64,000 nucleotides of DNA from Paraburkholderia franconis (GCF_009362735.1 NZ_WHNP01000002.1:297671-361670), one strand, 5' to 3'. Positions 53,013 to 62,905 are shown, counted from the stretch's first letter. Notes: generated from the letters alone by a model not told the origin. Numbers and translations: made by a program.

Positions 53013-53962
53013 GGCGCGATCCGCTCCGCAACGCGCATCACGGCGGAACGGGCGCGCGGGTTGGCGGCGACTTCGGCGTCGCTCGCGAATACGCGGCCTA
53101 GCAGTTTGAGCGGGGGGCTCGGCAGATCGACGGCGCGGATCGGCAGGCGGCGGTCGACAGCAGGCGCGCTCGACTGCGCCTGCATGAACCGCTTGACGAT
53201 CCGGTCTTCGAGCGAATGAAAGCTGATCACGACCAGCCGCCCCCCTTGCTCCAGCAACGACAATGCTGCTTCTAGTACGACTTGCAGCTCCGCAAGCTCT
53301 TGATTGATGTGAATCCGTATAGCTTGAAAGGTGCGGGTTGCCGGGTCCTTACCCTTCTCACGGGTTTTGACGACGTTAGCCACGATTTGGGCAAGCTCGC
53401 CCGTGCTGACGAGAGGCCCAAGACGGTCGGACTCTGCCCGGCGAGCAGCAAGCGCCTTTGCAATCTGAAAAGCAAACCGTTCTTCCCCATAATCCCGTAT
53501 CACCTCCGTCATTTCCTGCACCGTGGCCCGCGCCAGCCAGTCCGCCGCGGACTCGCCGCGCGTCGGGTCCATCCGCATGTCGAGCGGGCCATCGGCGCGG
53601 AAACTGAAACCCCGCTCCGGATCGTCGAATTGCGGCGACGACACGCCCAGATCCAGCAACACCCCCGACACACGCCCTACCCCGCGCGCGCTCATCGCGT
53701 CGCGCAGTGATGCGAAACTTTCATGCACGATCTCGAAGCGCGGATCGGCGATCTGCTGCGCGGTGGCGATGGCGAGCGGGTCTTTGTCGAAAGCGATCAG
53801 ACGCGCCGCCTCACCCAGCCTTGCCAGCACCGCGCGGCTATGGCCGCCGCGCCCGAACGTACCGTCCACATAGACGCCGTCCGTGCGCGTGACGAGCGCA
53901 TTCACCGCTTCTTCGAGCAGCACCGTGCGATGCTGCAATTCGTTACCCATCGCAGGCGCCAT
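53009..53962 (-). CDS. rsmH: 16S rRNA (cytosine1402-N4)-methyltransferase RsmH
   Basis: 317 residues (MraW). Methylates C1402 of 16S rRNA. The N-terminal [14 protein letters not shown] and the SAM motif [17 protein letters not shown] are intact, followed by [12 protein letters not shown] and the C-terminal [18 protein letters not shown]. Start could be the ATG at 53962 or at 53950 (MGNELQHRT). It is second in the dcw cluster, 16 bases after mraZ. Confidence 0.96.
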   Translation of the reverse strand: MAPAMGNELQHRTVLLEEAVNALVTRTDGVYVDGTFGRGGHSRAVLARLGEAARLIAFDKDPLAIATAQQIADPRFEIVHESFASLRDAMSARGVGRVSGVLLDLGVSSPQFDDPERGFSFRADGPLDMRMDPTRGESAADWLARATVQEMTEVIRDYGEERFAFQIAKALAARRAESDRLGPLVSTGELAQIVANVVKTREKGKDPATRTFQAIRIHINQELAELQVVLEAALSLLEQGGRLVVISFHSLEDRIVKRFMQAQSSAPAVDRRLPIRAVDLPSPPLKLLGRVFASDAEVAANPRARSAVMRVAERIAP

Positions 53963-53978
53963 TTCCGATTACCTGCGT

Positions 53979-54407
53979 TCAGAATGTGAAGTTCTTCAGA
54001 GACTCGGGCATGCCCTGCGCCATCGCCGCCTGTTCCTGCGCGATGTACGTTTCCTTGTCCCACAGTTCGAAGCGATTACCCATTCCCAACAACATCACGT
54101 CTTTTTCCAGCGAGGCCGCCTGGCGCAGCTCCGGCGCGATCAGCACGCGGCCGGCCGTATCGATATCGACATCCGCGGCGCTGCCGAGAAAGATCCGCTG
54201 ATACCACTTGGCTTCCATCGGGAGCGCGGCGATCTTCGCGCGGAAGACCTCCCACTCGGGGCGCGGAAACAGCAACAGGCAGCCGTCCGGGTGCTTCGTA
54301 ACCGTCACCCGTCCTTCTGCCTGCCCTTGCAGCGCATCCCGATAGCGAGCCGGGACGGACATCCGCCCCTTCGCATCGAGTGTCAGCGCTGACGCCCCTT
54401 GGAACAC
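53979..54407 (-). CDS. mraZ: Transcriptional regulator MraZ
   Basis: 142 residues with two SpoVT/AbrB-like half-barrel domains. The DNA-binding signature [17 protein letters not shown] lies at about 10-26 and its second copy [18 protein letters not shown] at about 80-97. MraZ binds short direct repeats upstream of its own gene and regulates the dcw operon. Start is GTG at 54407 with GGGGAG about 8 bases before it. Matching repeats lie at 54491-54517. Confidence 0.95.
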   Translation of the reverse strand: MFQGASALTLDAKGRMSVPARYRDALQGQAEGRVTVTKHPDGCLLLFPRPEWEVFRAKIAALPMEAKWYQRIFLGSAADVDIDTAGRVLIAPELRQAASLEKDVMLLGMGNRFELWDKETYIAQEQAAMAQGMPESLKNFTF

Positions 54408-54490
54408 TTCGCTCCCCTTTTGTCAGGGCGCTGAAAGATGCCGCCCGATTCTGGAAATTTACCGGAGAAAACACGTCGGATCACACAAAA

Positions 54491-54517
54491 ATACACTTTC
54501 TCACACTGTCTCCCACT
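54491..54517 (-). promoter_or_regulatory. MraZ operator: three direct repeats at 10-bp spacing
   Basis: On the minus strand AGTGGGA, AGTGTGA and AGTGTAT start exactly 10 bases apart (54517, 54507 and 54497). E. coli MraZ binds TGGGN repeats separated by five bases, the same geometry. The first repeat overlaps the predicted -10 of the mra promoter. Confidence 0.7.
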
Positions 54518-54543
54518 TTAGAGTAACCCCCAACACCGGTCAA
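54515..54543 (-). promoter_or_regulatory. Putative mra (dcw) promoter
   Basis: On the minus strand TTGACC (54543-54538) and TAAAGT (54520-54515) are 17 bp apart. The leader to mraZ would be about 100 bases. Confidence 0.6.
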
Positions 54544-54809
54544 GGGAGACGCGCGGTTTTTTAACGAATTTTGTTTGCAAGAACAAGGACTTAGCGCCGC
54601 TTGCTCACGCAGCATGCAAAAAAGGAAAACCGTTATAAATGAATGAGCTAGTGAAGCTTGTGAAGGTGATACGTGAAATATGCGAGGGAAAAGCGTGGCG
54701 GGAAAGCGTTCTGGTAGGACGAAAGGCGCGGGCCGGCTGAGGATTTGGAGCGATTTTACGGACGGCGCGCGGAGCGCCGCCCACTTCAGGCGAATAGCGT
54801 TAAATCAGG

Positions 54810-55439
54810 TCAAACGTGGTACGCGGTGCGAGTCATGATTTTGGACGCGGCACGCATCAGCGCACGTGCCGGGAACGGCAATCCGGCACCGCCCGCGTCC
54901 GTCGCGGCCTTGCCGTGCGCGACTTCATCGACGCGCATCTGCTCGACGATCGCACGCGATTCGTGATCGCCTTCCGGCAACGTCGTGAGATGGCCGCCGA
55001 GGTGCAGCTCGACCTGGCGCTCCGTCTCGGCCATGAAGCCGAGACTCACCCGATCGCCAAGGCGGCCGGCCGCAAAGCCGATCGCGAGGGCGCCAGCATA
55101 CCAGAGCGGATTGAGCAGACTCGGGCGCGAATCGAGCGCTTCGAGGCGCTTGTAGGTCCATGCGAGGTGATCTTCCTCCTCGCGCGCGGCATGCTCGAAT
55201 GCCTGCTTGAGCGCCGGCGAACGCGTCGCCAGCTTTTGTGCCTGATACAGCGCTTGAGCACACACCTCACCGACATGGTTGACGCGCATCAGTCCCGCCG
55301 CATGCGCGCGCTCTTCATCAGTCAGTTCGACAGGTTCGACAGACGCGGGCGGAACGGGCAGCGGACGCGACATCCGCGACACCCCGTTTATTGAGCGTAA
55401 ACCCCGATCAAACTCTGCAATCAACTCATCAATCAGCAT
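54810..55439 (-). CDS. coq7: 2-polyprenyl-3-methyl-6-methoxy-1,4-benzoquinone monooxygenase (Coq7)
   Basis: 209 residues. Ferritin-like diiron enzyme that hydroxylates DMQ in ubiquinone synthesis. Metal ligands are recognisable in [48 protein letters not shown] and MRVDEVAHG (Glu and ExxH pairs). I start at [10 protein letters not shown], with GGAG about 7 bases upstream; a GTG four codons earlier is the only alternative. It is probably monocistronic and divergent from the porin gene. Confidence 0.93.
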   Translation of the reverse strand: MLIDELIAEFDRGLRSINGVSRMSRPLPVPPASVEPVELTDEERAHAAGLMRVNHVGEVCAQALYQAQKLATRSPALKQAFEHAAREEEDHLAWTYKRLEALDSRPSLLNPLWYAGALAIGFAAGRLGDRVSLGFMAETERQVELHLGGHLTTLPEGDHESRAIVEQMRVDEVAHGKAATDAGGAGLPFPARALMRAASKIMTRTAYHV

Positions 55440-55641
55440 CTTGGCCTCCACGACGCGGCGCGCGCACCACTCCCCGCAGAGCCTTGTACATCAAGGGTTT
55501 GCAGCTGACGGCAAGGAAATCTTCAGGGTGGTACCGACGGCCGACTTTCGATTTTAGACCATGTTGCGTAAACGAAACAACGGTCTGGCGGGCGCCCTGC
55601 TTTTTCTTTGTTCACTTAGGTGTCTTTGTTACATTACGTGC

Positions 55642-55658
55642 AACTTCTTTACGAAGTT
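55642..55658. repeat. Small inverted repeat upstream of the porin gene
   Basis: AACTTC pairs with GAAGTT across TTTAC, about 72 bases before the porin ATG in an AT-rich control region. It could be a regulator site or a leader hairpin. Confidence 0.35.
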
Positions 55659-55729
55659 ACGCAAGGCCGCAACGCAGATAAATATTTGCCTTGTTTGAAA
55701 ATAATTCGCAAATCCTTGGAGATCTTTCG

Positions 55730-56890
55730 ATGAAAAAGTCGCTTCTCGCTCTTGCAGCATTGGGCGCGTTTGCTGGCGTCGCTCATGCGCAAAGCAGCGT
55801 GACGCTGTACGGCATTATTGACGAAGGTTTTAACATCAACACCAACTCGGGCGGCAAGCACCTGTACAACCTGTCGAGCGGCGTTCTGCAAGGCAGCCGT
55901 TGGGGCATGCGCGGCACGGAAGACCTCGGCGGCGGCCTGAAGGCGATCTTCGTGCTGGAAAGCGGCTTTGACGTGAACAACGGCAAGTCTGGTCAAGGCG
56001 GCCTGCTGTTCGGTCGTCAGGCTTACGTCGGCTTGGGCAGCCAGTTCGGCACGGTCACGCTGGGTCGCCAGTACGACTCCGTCGTCGACTACGTCGGTCC
56101 GCTGGAAGCGGGCGACCAGTGGGGCGGCTACATCGCTGCGCACCCGGGCGACCTGGACAACTTCAACAACGCGTACCGTACCAACAACGCGGTCAAGTTC
56201 ACGAGCGCAAACTACGCTGGCCTGACGTTCGGCGGTTTGTACAGCCTGGGCGGCGTTGCGGGCGACTACTCGCGTAACCAGGTCTGGTCGTTGGGCGCTG
56301 GCTACAACAACGGTCCGCTGGTGTTGGGCGTTGGTTATTTGAACGTTCGTAACCCGAACGTTTCGTTCTTCGGCAACAGCACGTCGGGCACGGTCAACCC
56401 GGCGGTTTCGAACGTCTCGTCGCCTGTCTATAGCGGCTACGGTTCGGCTCACACCTATCAGGTGATCGGCGCGGGCGGTGCATATACGTTCGGCGCAGCG
56501 ACGGTCGGTGCAACCTACTCGTACACCAGGTTCTACGACCTCGGCTCGTCGTTCGCAGCACCGGGCCTCACAGGTCAGACGGCATTGTTCAACAACGCCG
56601 AAATCAACTTCAAGTACCAGCTCACCCCGGCTCTGCTGGTCGGTGCCGCGTATGACTACACGCACGGCAGCAGCTTGAACGGCAACGACGCGGCGAAGTA
56701 CCACCAGGGTTCGGCTGGCGTCGACTACTTCCTGTCGAAGCGCACGGACGTCTACGTGATCGGCGTGTACCAGCACGCTACGGGCACCGATTCGACGGGC
56801 AAGCAGGCTGTTGCGGCAATCAACGGCCTGTCGGCTTCGTCGAACAGCAACCAGTTCACGGCTCGCGTCGGTATCCGCCACAAGTTCTAA
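55730..56890 (+). CDS. Outer-membrane porin (Gram-negative porin family)
   Basis: 386 residues. The signal peptide MKKSLLALAALGAFAGVAHA is followed by QSSVTLYGIIDEG, the classic first strand of beta-proteobacterial trimeric porins. The body alternates amphipathic strands, and the last strand ends FTARVGIRHKF with the terminal Phe needed for BAM recognition. Codon use is noticeably biased compared with neighbours, as expected of an abundant protein. The ATG has TTGGAGA about 9 bases before it. A strong terminator follows. It forms a general diffusion or anion channel; selectivity cannot be inferred. Confidence 0.93.
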   Translation: MKKSLLALAALGAFAGVAHAQSSVTLYGIIDEGFNINTNSGGKHLYNLSSGVLQGSRWGMRGTEDLGGGLKAIFVLESGFDVNNGKSGQGGLLFGRQAYVGLGSQFGTVTLGRQYDSVVDYVGPLEAGDQWGGYIAAHPGDLDNFNNAYRTNNAVKFTSANYAGLTFGGLYSLGGVAGDYSRNQVWSLGAGYNNGPLVLGVGYLNVRNPNVSFFGNSTSGTVNPAVSNVSSPVYSGYGSAHTYQVIGAGGAYTFGAATVGATYSYTRFYDLGSSFAAPGLTGQTALFNNAEINFKYQLTPALLVGAAYDYTHGSSLNGNDAAKYHQGSAGVDYFLSKRTDVYVIGVYQHATGTDSTGKQAVAAINGLSASSNSNQFTARVGIRHKF

Positions 56891-56916
56891 TAAGTTGTGA
56901 ATGCGTAGTACCCTCG

Positions 56917-56943
56917 AGGGCGCCTTCGGGCGCCCTTTTTTAT
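56917..56943 (+). terminator. Porin gene terminator
   Basis: AGGGCGCC pairs with GGCGCCCT around the stable TTCG tetraloop, followed by a T-run. Confidence 0.9.
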
Positions 56944-57017
56944 TTGTGCGGGGTTTGCTTTGTTCCTGGTGTGCGCGACCGTCGTGCGATTGTCCATTTG
57001 CCGCTGCGCAAATGGAA

Positions 57018-57053
57018 ACGGCCCAATGAGGTAGAGTCCATTGGGCCGTGCTT
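57018..57053. terminator. Hairpin between the porin gene and fadD, possible fadD terminator
   Basis: ACGGCCCAATG (57018-57028) pairs perfectly with CATTGGGCCGT (57039-57049). The T-runs are short on both strands. It lies about 75 bases past the fadD stop codon. Confidence 0.5.
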
Positions 57054-57124
57054 TTACTGTGGCGAGCGACTGTTTTCGGTAGCCTGTCTACGCGCTTTTC
57101 CGGTTCTTCACGCGTCGCGCGCGC

Positions 57125-58798
57125 TCAAGCCCGGCCGTCACGCAGCTCGCGGCGCAAGATCTTGCCGACATTGCTCTTCGGCAGTTCCTTGCGGAATTCG
57201 ACGATGCGCGGCCGTTTGTAGCCCGTCAGCTGGTCTTTGCAGAATGCGAAGATGTCGGCGTCGGTGATCGCTTCGTCCTTCTTCACGATGAAGAGCTTCA
57301 CCGCTTCGCCAGAATGCTGGTCCGGCACACCGACAGCCGCGACTTCGAAAACGCCCGGATGTCTCGCGACCACATCCTCGATTTCGTTCGGATAGACGTT
57401 GAAGCCCGACACGAGAATCATGTCCTTCTTCCGGTCGACGATTTTGACGAAGCCGTTTTCGTCGATGGTCGCGATGTCGCCCGAGCGGAAGAAGCCGTCG
57501 GCCGTCATCACCTTCGCCGTTTCGTCCGGACGGTTCCAGTAGCCCGCCATCACCTGCGGACCGCGGATGCACAACTCGCCCGCCTGGCCGACCGGTAGTT
57601 CGTTGCCGTCGTCGTCGCGGATCGACACTTCCGTCGACGGCAGCGGCAGACCGATCGTGCCACTGTACTCCGTGACGATCGCCGGATTGCACGTCACGCA
57701 CGGCGACGTCTCGGACAGGCCATAGCCCTCGATAATCGGCGCGCTCGTGCGCTCGAACCAGCGTTTCGCGACAGCTTCCTGCACGGCCATCCCGCCCCCG
57801 TTCGCGACCAGAAGATTCGAGAAATCCAGCTTCGAAAAGTCCGGGTGATTGAGCATCGCGTTGTACAACGTGTTGACGGCTGGAATCGTCGTGATCTTGT
57901 AGCCTTGCAGCGACTTGATCATCCCCGCAATGTCGCGCGGATTCGGAATGAGCACGCCGAGGCCACCCGTGCGAATCGTCAGCAGGCCGCACACGGTCAA
58001 CGCGAACACGTGATAGAGCGGCAGCGCGACCACGGTCACGAACTGGTCGATGTCCGGGCGCTTCGAGCGCGCGGGTTCGAGCCATACGTGCGACTGCAGC
58101 ACGTTCGCAACCAGATTGCGATGCAAAAGCGTCGCGCCCTTGGCGACGCCCGTCGTGCCGCCCGTGTACTGAAGAAATGCGACGTCGTCCGGGCCCTGCT
58201 TGACCGGCGTGAACTGGCTGCGAGCGCCTTCGGAAATGGCGTCGTTGAAGCGGATGTGTCTAGGAAGATTCCAGGCGGGCACCATCTTCTTCACGCGGCG
58301 CACGACGAAATTGACGAGCATGCCTTTCGCGCCCATCAGATCGCCCATCGACGCCACAACCATGTGCCGGACCGACGTATTGCGCACGATCGCCTGCAAC
58401 GTGACTGCGAAATTTTCGAGCACGATGATCGCTTCCGCGCCACTGTCCTTCAGTTGATGTTCAAGCTCGCGCGGCGTATAGAGCGGATTCACGTTCACGA
58501 CGACATAACCCGCGCGCAGGATCGCAGCGATGGCGACGGGATACTGCAGGACGTTGGGCATCATGATCGCGATGCGCGCGCCGCGCTCGATGCCCTTTGA
58601 CTGAAACCACGCGGCAAGCCGAATGGAGAGGCTGTCGAGTTCGCCATACGTGATCTGCTTGCCCATGCACGCGAACGCCGGCTTCGCGCGGTACGCACGG
58701 AAGCTCTCTTCCAGCATCGCGGTGATCGACTCGTATTGGGCGGGATCGATCTCTTTGGGCACGCCGGGCGGATACGATTTCAGCCAGACTTTTTCCAT
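57125..58798 (-). CDS. fadD: Long-chain fatty acid--CoA ligase (FadD)
   Basis: 557 residues. Activates fatty acids to acyl-CoA by an acyl-adenylate. The AMP-binding motif QYTGGTTGVAKGATLLHRN lies near residue 215, GYGLSETSP near 355, and the ANL hinge region has SGDIATIDENGF and DRKKDMILVSGFNVYPNEIE. The C-terminal catalytic Lys is in KSNVGKILRREL. The N-terminus MEKVWLKSYPPGVPKEID is that of E. coli FadD. It appears monocistronic. Confidence 0.94.
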   Translation of the reverse strand: MEKVWLKSYPPGVPKEIDPAQYESITAMLEESFRAYRAKPAFACMGKQITYGELDSLSIRLAAWFQSKGIERGARIAIMMPNVLQYPVAIAAILRAGYVVVNVNPLYTPRELEHQLKDSGAEAIIVLENFAVTLQAIVRNTSVRHMVVASMGDLMGAKGMLVNFVVRRVKKMVPAWNLPRHIRFNDAISEGARSQFTPVKQGPDDVAFLQYTGGTTGVAKGATLLHRNLVANVLQSHVWLEPARSKRPDIDQFVTVVALPLYHVFALTVCGLLTIRTGGLGVLIPNPRDIAGMIKSLQGYKITTIPAVNTLYNAMLNHPDFSKLDFSNLLVANGGGMAVQEAVAKRWFERTSAPIIEGYGLSETSPCVTCNPAIVTEYSGTIGLPLPSTEVSIRDDDGNELPVGQAGELCIRGPQVMAGYWNRPDETAKVMTADGFFRSGDIATIDENGFVKIVDRKKDMILVSGFNVYPNEIEDVVARHPGVFEVAAVGVPDQHSGEAVKLFIVKKDEAITDADIFAFCKDQLTGYKRPRIVEFRKELPKSNVGKILRRELRDGRA

Positions 58799-58965
58799 AC
58801 GGCGTCTCCTCCGTGATTTTCGAATGGTCGTGCTAAAAATCGCATCGTAGCATGCGCTGATGCGTGACTATTCGGGGTTAGCCCCCAGTTAGACGATGCA
58901 CTCGAAAGCGCCGACTGGGGACCGTGGCAGCGCGGCGGGAACTCCGCTGCGCGTTCAGAAGCGGC

Positions 58966-61044
58966 TCAGACTCGCTCGATTTCGACGAGGCAGTCGTAGA
59001 ACGTCGCCGAGCCGCCGAGATCGGTCAGCGCCTGGCTCGTGACCTGATTGGCGTTGCGGCCGTCGGGAGCGAGCTTCTTCCACCAGATCGACAGGCCGAC
59101 GACGAGCCCCACGCGCGCCTTGTCGGTGACGCGGGCGCGCGCCAGCATCGAACCGCGATCGTTGAAGATGCGGACCTGATCGCCGTCATGAATGCCCCGC
59201 TCGGCGGCGTCGGCGGGATGGATGTCGAGATGCGGTTCGCCTTCCGTCGCCCGCAGGCTTTCTACGTTCACGAACGTGCTGTTCAGGAAATTGCGCGCCG
59301 GCGGCGAAATCATCGCGAGCGGGTAGCGCGCGGCGAGTTCGGGTGAGCCGTCCGCCGACTCGTAAGGCGGCAAGTAATCGGGCACGGGTTCGAGGCCAGC
59401 TTGCGCGAGCCGCTCGCTGTAGAACTCGCATTTGCCCGACGGCGTGCGGAAGCCGCCGTTCGCGAACGGCGCGTCGGGAACGTTCAGCTTCGCCCAGCCG
59501 TCGCGCTTCAACGTTTCCCAAGTGACGCCTTCGAGTATCGGATCGTCCCAGCGGTACGCCGACGACGCGACCGTCTCATCGCTCTCGTAAAGCGCCGGCT
59601 CCCGGAGTCCCATCGCGTGCGCGATGCCGCGGAAAATCTCCGTATTCGGGCGCGCATCGCCAACGGGCGGAATCGCGGGCAGGTTGACCATGACGTGCGT
59701 GTGCCCGTACGACTTGTGAATGTCGAGATGTTCGAGCTGCGTCGTCGCGGGCAGCAGCAAATCGGCGTAGTCGGCGGTGTCGGTCTGGAAATGCTCGAGG
59801 ACAATCGTAAACAGATCCTCGCGCGCGAAGCCCGCTGCAACGCGCTCGGAATCCGGCGCAACGGCGACGGGGTTCGAGTTGTACACGACAATCGCTTCGA
59901 TCTTCGGGCCAAACCCGGTGTCGCCCGGATTGCACAGGGCGTTGCCGATCTCGTTCATGTTCACGACGCGCGGTTGATTCGACGGCCACCCCGGCATCAG
60001 ATCGGGCCGCGCCAGTGCATGCGAATAGACTGGCGCCCAGCCCGACGACGACATCAGCACACCGCCTGAACGCTCGCGCCATGCGCCCGTCAGCGACGGA
60101 AGACATGCGATCGCCCGCACCGCGTTGCCGCCGCCGCGCACGCGCTGCATGCCGTAATTCATGCGGATCGCCGCTTTTTTCGTGCTGCCGTAAAGACGCG
60201 CGAGATCGATGATCGTCTGCTCGTCGAGTCCGCAGATTTCAGCCGCGCGCGATGGCGGATAGTCGAGCGCGCGCGCCTTCAACTGCTCGAAGCCGAGCGT
60301 ATGGTCGGCGATATAGGCGTGATCGAGCATGTCGTCCGTGATCAGCACATGCATCATGGCGAGCGCCAGCGCGCCGTCCGTTCCGGGTTTCAGCGCGACG
60401 TGCTGATGGCATTTTTCGGCGGTGAGCGAGCGGTACGGATCGATGGCGATCAGACGCGCTCCACGGCGCTTGGCCTCTTGCGCGCGCGTCCAGAAATGCA
60501 GATTCGACGCGATCGGGTTCGCACCCCAAATCAGGATCACCTCGCTCTCATCGAAAAATTCGGTGAGCATGCCAAGGCTCGCGCCGTACGTATATTTGAG
60601 ACCCGCAGCGCCCGCCGCTGCACAGATCGTGCGGTCCAGTTGCGACGCACCGAGCTTATTGAAGAAGCGCTGCGCAATGCTGTCGCCCTGCACGAAACCC
60701 ATCGTGCCGGCGTAGCTGTACGGCAAAATCGCCTCGGGCGCGCGGCGCGCGATTTCCGACAGCCGCTCCGCCGCGAGATGTAGCGCCTCGTCCCAACTGA
60801 TCGGCTCGAACCGCCCTTCGCCTTTCCGGCCGACGCGGCGCATCGGCGTCGTCAGCCGGCGCGGATGATGGACGCGATCCGCGTAACGGCTCACTTTCGT
60901 GCACAGGACGCCCTGCGTCGGCGGATGATCCGGGTCGCCGACGACCTTGACGGCGCGGCCATTCTCGACGGTTACGCGCATTGCACAGGTATCGGGACAA
61001 TCGTGTGGGCAGACGGCGCGGGCGAATTCAGCGGGAGCGTTCAT
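58966..61044 (-). CDS. Molybdopterin-dependent oxidoreductase (DMSO-reductase family)
   Basis: 692 residues. The N-terminal iron-sulfur motif CPHDCPDTCAM with the fourth Cys in GVLCTK fits a [4Fe-4S] cluster. The middle contains ICAAAGAAGLKYTYG and WGANPIASNLHFW, typical Mo-bisPGD binding segments, and the C-terminal molydop-binding domain starts near 575 (PLAMISPPARNFLNST). There is no TAT signal, so it is likely cytoplasmic. No small-subunit, FeS or chaperone gene lies beside it, so the substrate is unknown; it resembles proteins labelled formate dehydrogenase or anaerobic dehydrogenase. It is divergent from the M20 gene. Confidence 0.88.
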   Translation of the reverse strand: MNAPAEFARAVCPHDCPDTCAMRVTVENGRAVKVVGDPDHPPTQGVLCTKVSRYADRVHHPRRLTTPMRRVGRKGEGRFEPISWDEALHLAAERLSEIARRAPEAILPYSYAGTMGFVQGDSIAQRFFNKLGASQLDRTICAAAGAAGLKYTYGASLGMLTEFFDESEVILIWGANPIASNLHFWTRAQEAKRRGARLIAIDPYRSLTAEKCHQHVALKPGTDGALALAMMHVLITDDMLDHAYIADHTLGFEQLKARALDYPPSRAAEICGLDEQTIIDLARLYGSTKKAAIRMNYGMQRVRGGGNAVRAIACLPSLTGAWRERSGGVLMSSSGWAPVYSHALARPDLMPGWPSNQPRVVNMNEIGNALCNPGDTGFGPKIEAIVVYNSNPVAVAPDSERVAAGFAREDLFTIVLEHFQTDTADYADLLLPATTQLEHLDIHKSYGHTHVMVNLPAIPPVGDARPNTEIFRGIAHAMGLREPALYESDETVASSAYRWDDPILEGVTWETLKRDGWAKLNVPDAPFANGGFRTPSGKCEFYSERLAQAGLEPVPDYLPPYESADGSPELAARYPLAMISPPARNFLNSTFVNVESLRATEGEPHLDIHPADAAERGIHDGDQVRIFNDRGSMLARARVTDKARVGLVVGLSIWWKKLAPDGRNANQVTSQALTDLGGSATFYDCLVEIERV

Positions 61045-61214
61045 ATTTATATCGAGCGGGAATTGCGCGAGTGAAGGCCCTGATTCTATTACGTTCCTCT
61101 CATCCGATCTGACACGCGACCGTCAAAAATAGCGATGGGCGTAGAATCAATTATCACTCTCTCCGGAATCGACTGTCCGGATCACACTGCTCACTGCCAC
61201 TTTCTTAATCCACC

Positions 61215-62408
61215 ATGAAACTGATCCCTGAAATCCAAGCCGCACGCGGCGAAATTCAGAGTCTCCGACGAACGATTCACGCTAATCCAGAATTGCGATA
61301 CGAGGAGGCGCAAACGGCGTCATTGGTCGCAAAGACGCTGGCTGGATGGGGAATCGAGGTACATGAAGGCATCGGCAAAACTGGCGTCGTTGGCGTGCTG
61401 AAGCGTGGTACGGGAAGGAAATCGATCGGACTGCGCGCCGATATGGATGCGCTGCCGATCCATGAGTTGAACACGTTCGATCATCGCTCGAAAAATGAAG
61501 GGAAAATGCACGCGTGCGGGCATGACGGACATACGGCGATGCTGCTCGGCGCGGCGCGGCATCTAGCGAAGGAAGGCGATTTCGACGGCACAATCGTGTT
61601 CATCTTTCAGCCGGCCGAGGAAGGCGGCGCCGGCGCGAAGGCCATGATCGATGATGGGCTGTTTACGCGCTTTCCCGTCGATGCGGTGTTCGGCATGCAC
61701 AACTGGCCTGGGATGCCCGCGGGCAATTTCGGTGTGACGGAAGGGCCGATCATGGCTTCCAGCAACGAATTCCGCATCGAAATCAAAGGCGTGGGCTCAC
61801 ACGCAGCGCTGCCGCACAATGGCCGCGATCCTGTGTTCACCGCGGTGCAGATCGCCAATGGCCTGCAAAGCATCATTACGCGCAACAAAAAGCCGCTCGA
61901 TACGGCTGTGCTGTCGATCACACAGATCCATGCGGGAGACGCGGTGAACGTCGTGCCGGATGAGGCGTGGCTCGCAGGCACGGTACGGACCTTCACCACG
62001 GAAACGCTTGATCTGATCGAAGCCCGGATGCGGAAAATCGTCCAAAGCACGGCGGAAGCTTACGACTGCTCTGTCGAAATGACGTTTCACCGCAACTATC
62101 CGCCCACAATCAACAGCAGCGAGGAAGCGCGGTTCGCGGCGTCGGTGATGAAGGAGATTGTCGGCGACGAAAACGTCGACGATGCCGTCGAGCCGACGAT
62201 GGGCGCCGAGGATTTCTCCTTCATGTTGCTAGCGAAGCCAGGATGCTATGCATTCCTCGGCAACGGGGACGGTGGGCATCGCGAATCGGGTCATGGCGCC
62301 GGGCCTTGTATGCTGCATAACGCGAGCTACGACTTCAACGACGATTTGCTTCCAGTCGGGTCCACTTACTGGGTTCGGTTGGCGCAGAGATTTTTGGCTG
62401 CGAAGTGA
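61215..62408 (+). CDS. M20-family amidohydrolase (hippurate hydrolase-like)
   Basis: 397 residues. Zinc-dependent M20D peptidase/amidohydrolase. Metal ligands are in MHACGHDGHTAML (Cys, His), PAEEGGAGAKAM (Glu pair), GMHNWPG (His) and CMLHNASYDFND (C-terminal His). The dimerisation domain spans about 185-300. Relatives hydrolyse N-acyl amino acids such as hippurate or N-acetyl-L-amino acids; substrate not predictable. It is divergent from the molybdenum enzyme and followed by 175 bases before the IS. Confidence 0.92.
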   Translation: MKLIPEIQAARGEIQSLRRTIHANPELRYEEAQTASLVAKTLAGWGIEVHEGIGKTGVVGVLKRGTGRKSIGLRADMDALPIHELNTFDHRSKNEGKMHACGHDGHTAMLLGAARHLAKEGDFDGTIVFIFQPAEEGGAGAKAMIDDGLFTRFPVDAVFGMHNWPGMPAGNFGVTEGPIMASSNEFRIEIKGVGSHAALPHNGRDPVFTAVQIANGLQSIITRNKKPLDTAVLSITQIHAGDAVNVVPDEAWLAGTVRTFTTETLDLIEARMRKIVQSTAEAYDCSVEMTFHRNYPPTINSSEEARFAASVMKEIVGDENVDDAVEPTMGAEDFSFMLLAKPGCYAFLGNGDGGHRESGHGAGPCMLHNASYDFNDDLLPVGSTYWVRLAQRFLAAK

Positions 62409-62644
62409 GGAAGTTGGGCGCGGGTGGCGCTCATCAAACGATGGGGTGAGTGCCTGTTATTTCGTACGGTGAGAAACCGTGGGGTCTTAGCGGACCACTT
62501 GGATTTGCCCCTGCATGACCGGACACGCGGTCACGCTTTGGTTGGTGAAGTTGCGCGCTGGCGGAATTCGCGTGGAGAGCAGTTGACCTGCTCCCCATGG
62601 TTAGTCCGATAACGATGTAGAGTTCGTTCCCAAAAGGAACGACA

Positions 62645-62905
62645 ATGAAGAAGCGATTCAGCGAAGAACAGATTATTGGCATCCTGAAGGAGGCCGAGGC
62701 TGGCCTGAAGCCGGCAGAACTGTGCCGCAAGCACGGTATCTCGGAGGCGACCTACTACAACTGGAAGGCGAAGTTCGGCGGGATGAGCGTCTCGGACGCG
62801 CAGCGTCTGAAAGAACTGGAGCAGGAGAACAACAGGCTCAAGCGCCTGTTGGCAGAGTCGATGCTCGACAATGCCGCGCTGAAGGACCTGCTGTCGCGAA
62901 AGTAG
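62645..62905 (+). CDS. IS3-family transposase OrfA
   Basis: 86 residues. A helix-turn-helix of the HTH_Tnp_1 type (EQIIGILKEAEAGLKPAEL; CRKHGISEATYYNWKAKFGG) is followed by a leucine-zipper-like coiled coil (LKELEQENNRLKRLLAES). It binds the IS ends. The end of the gene carries CGAAAGTAG, where a -1 frameshift would give the OrfAB transposase. Confidence 0.93.
   Translation: MKKRFSEEQIIGILKEAEAGLKPAELCRKHGISEATYYNWKAKFGGMSVSDAQRLKELEQENNRLKRLLAESMLDNAALKDLLSRK

Larger units (their letters stand above)
54408..54809. other. dcw promoter region and coq7 downstream region
   Basis: The part next to mraZ holds the mra promoter and MraZ repeats (54491-54543). The rest, 54544-54809, contains no gene I can support; a GC-rich hairpin near 54764 lacks a T-run, so I do not call a coq7 terminator. 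Confidence 0.5.
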
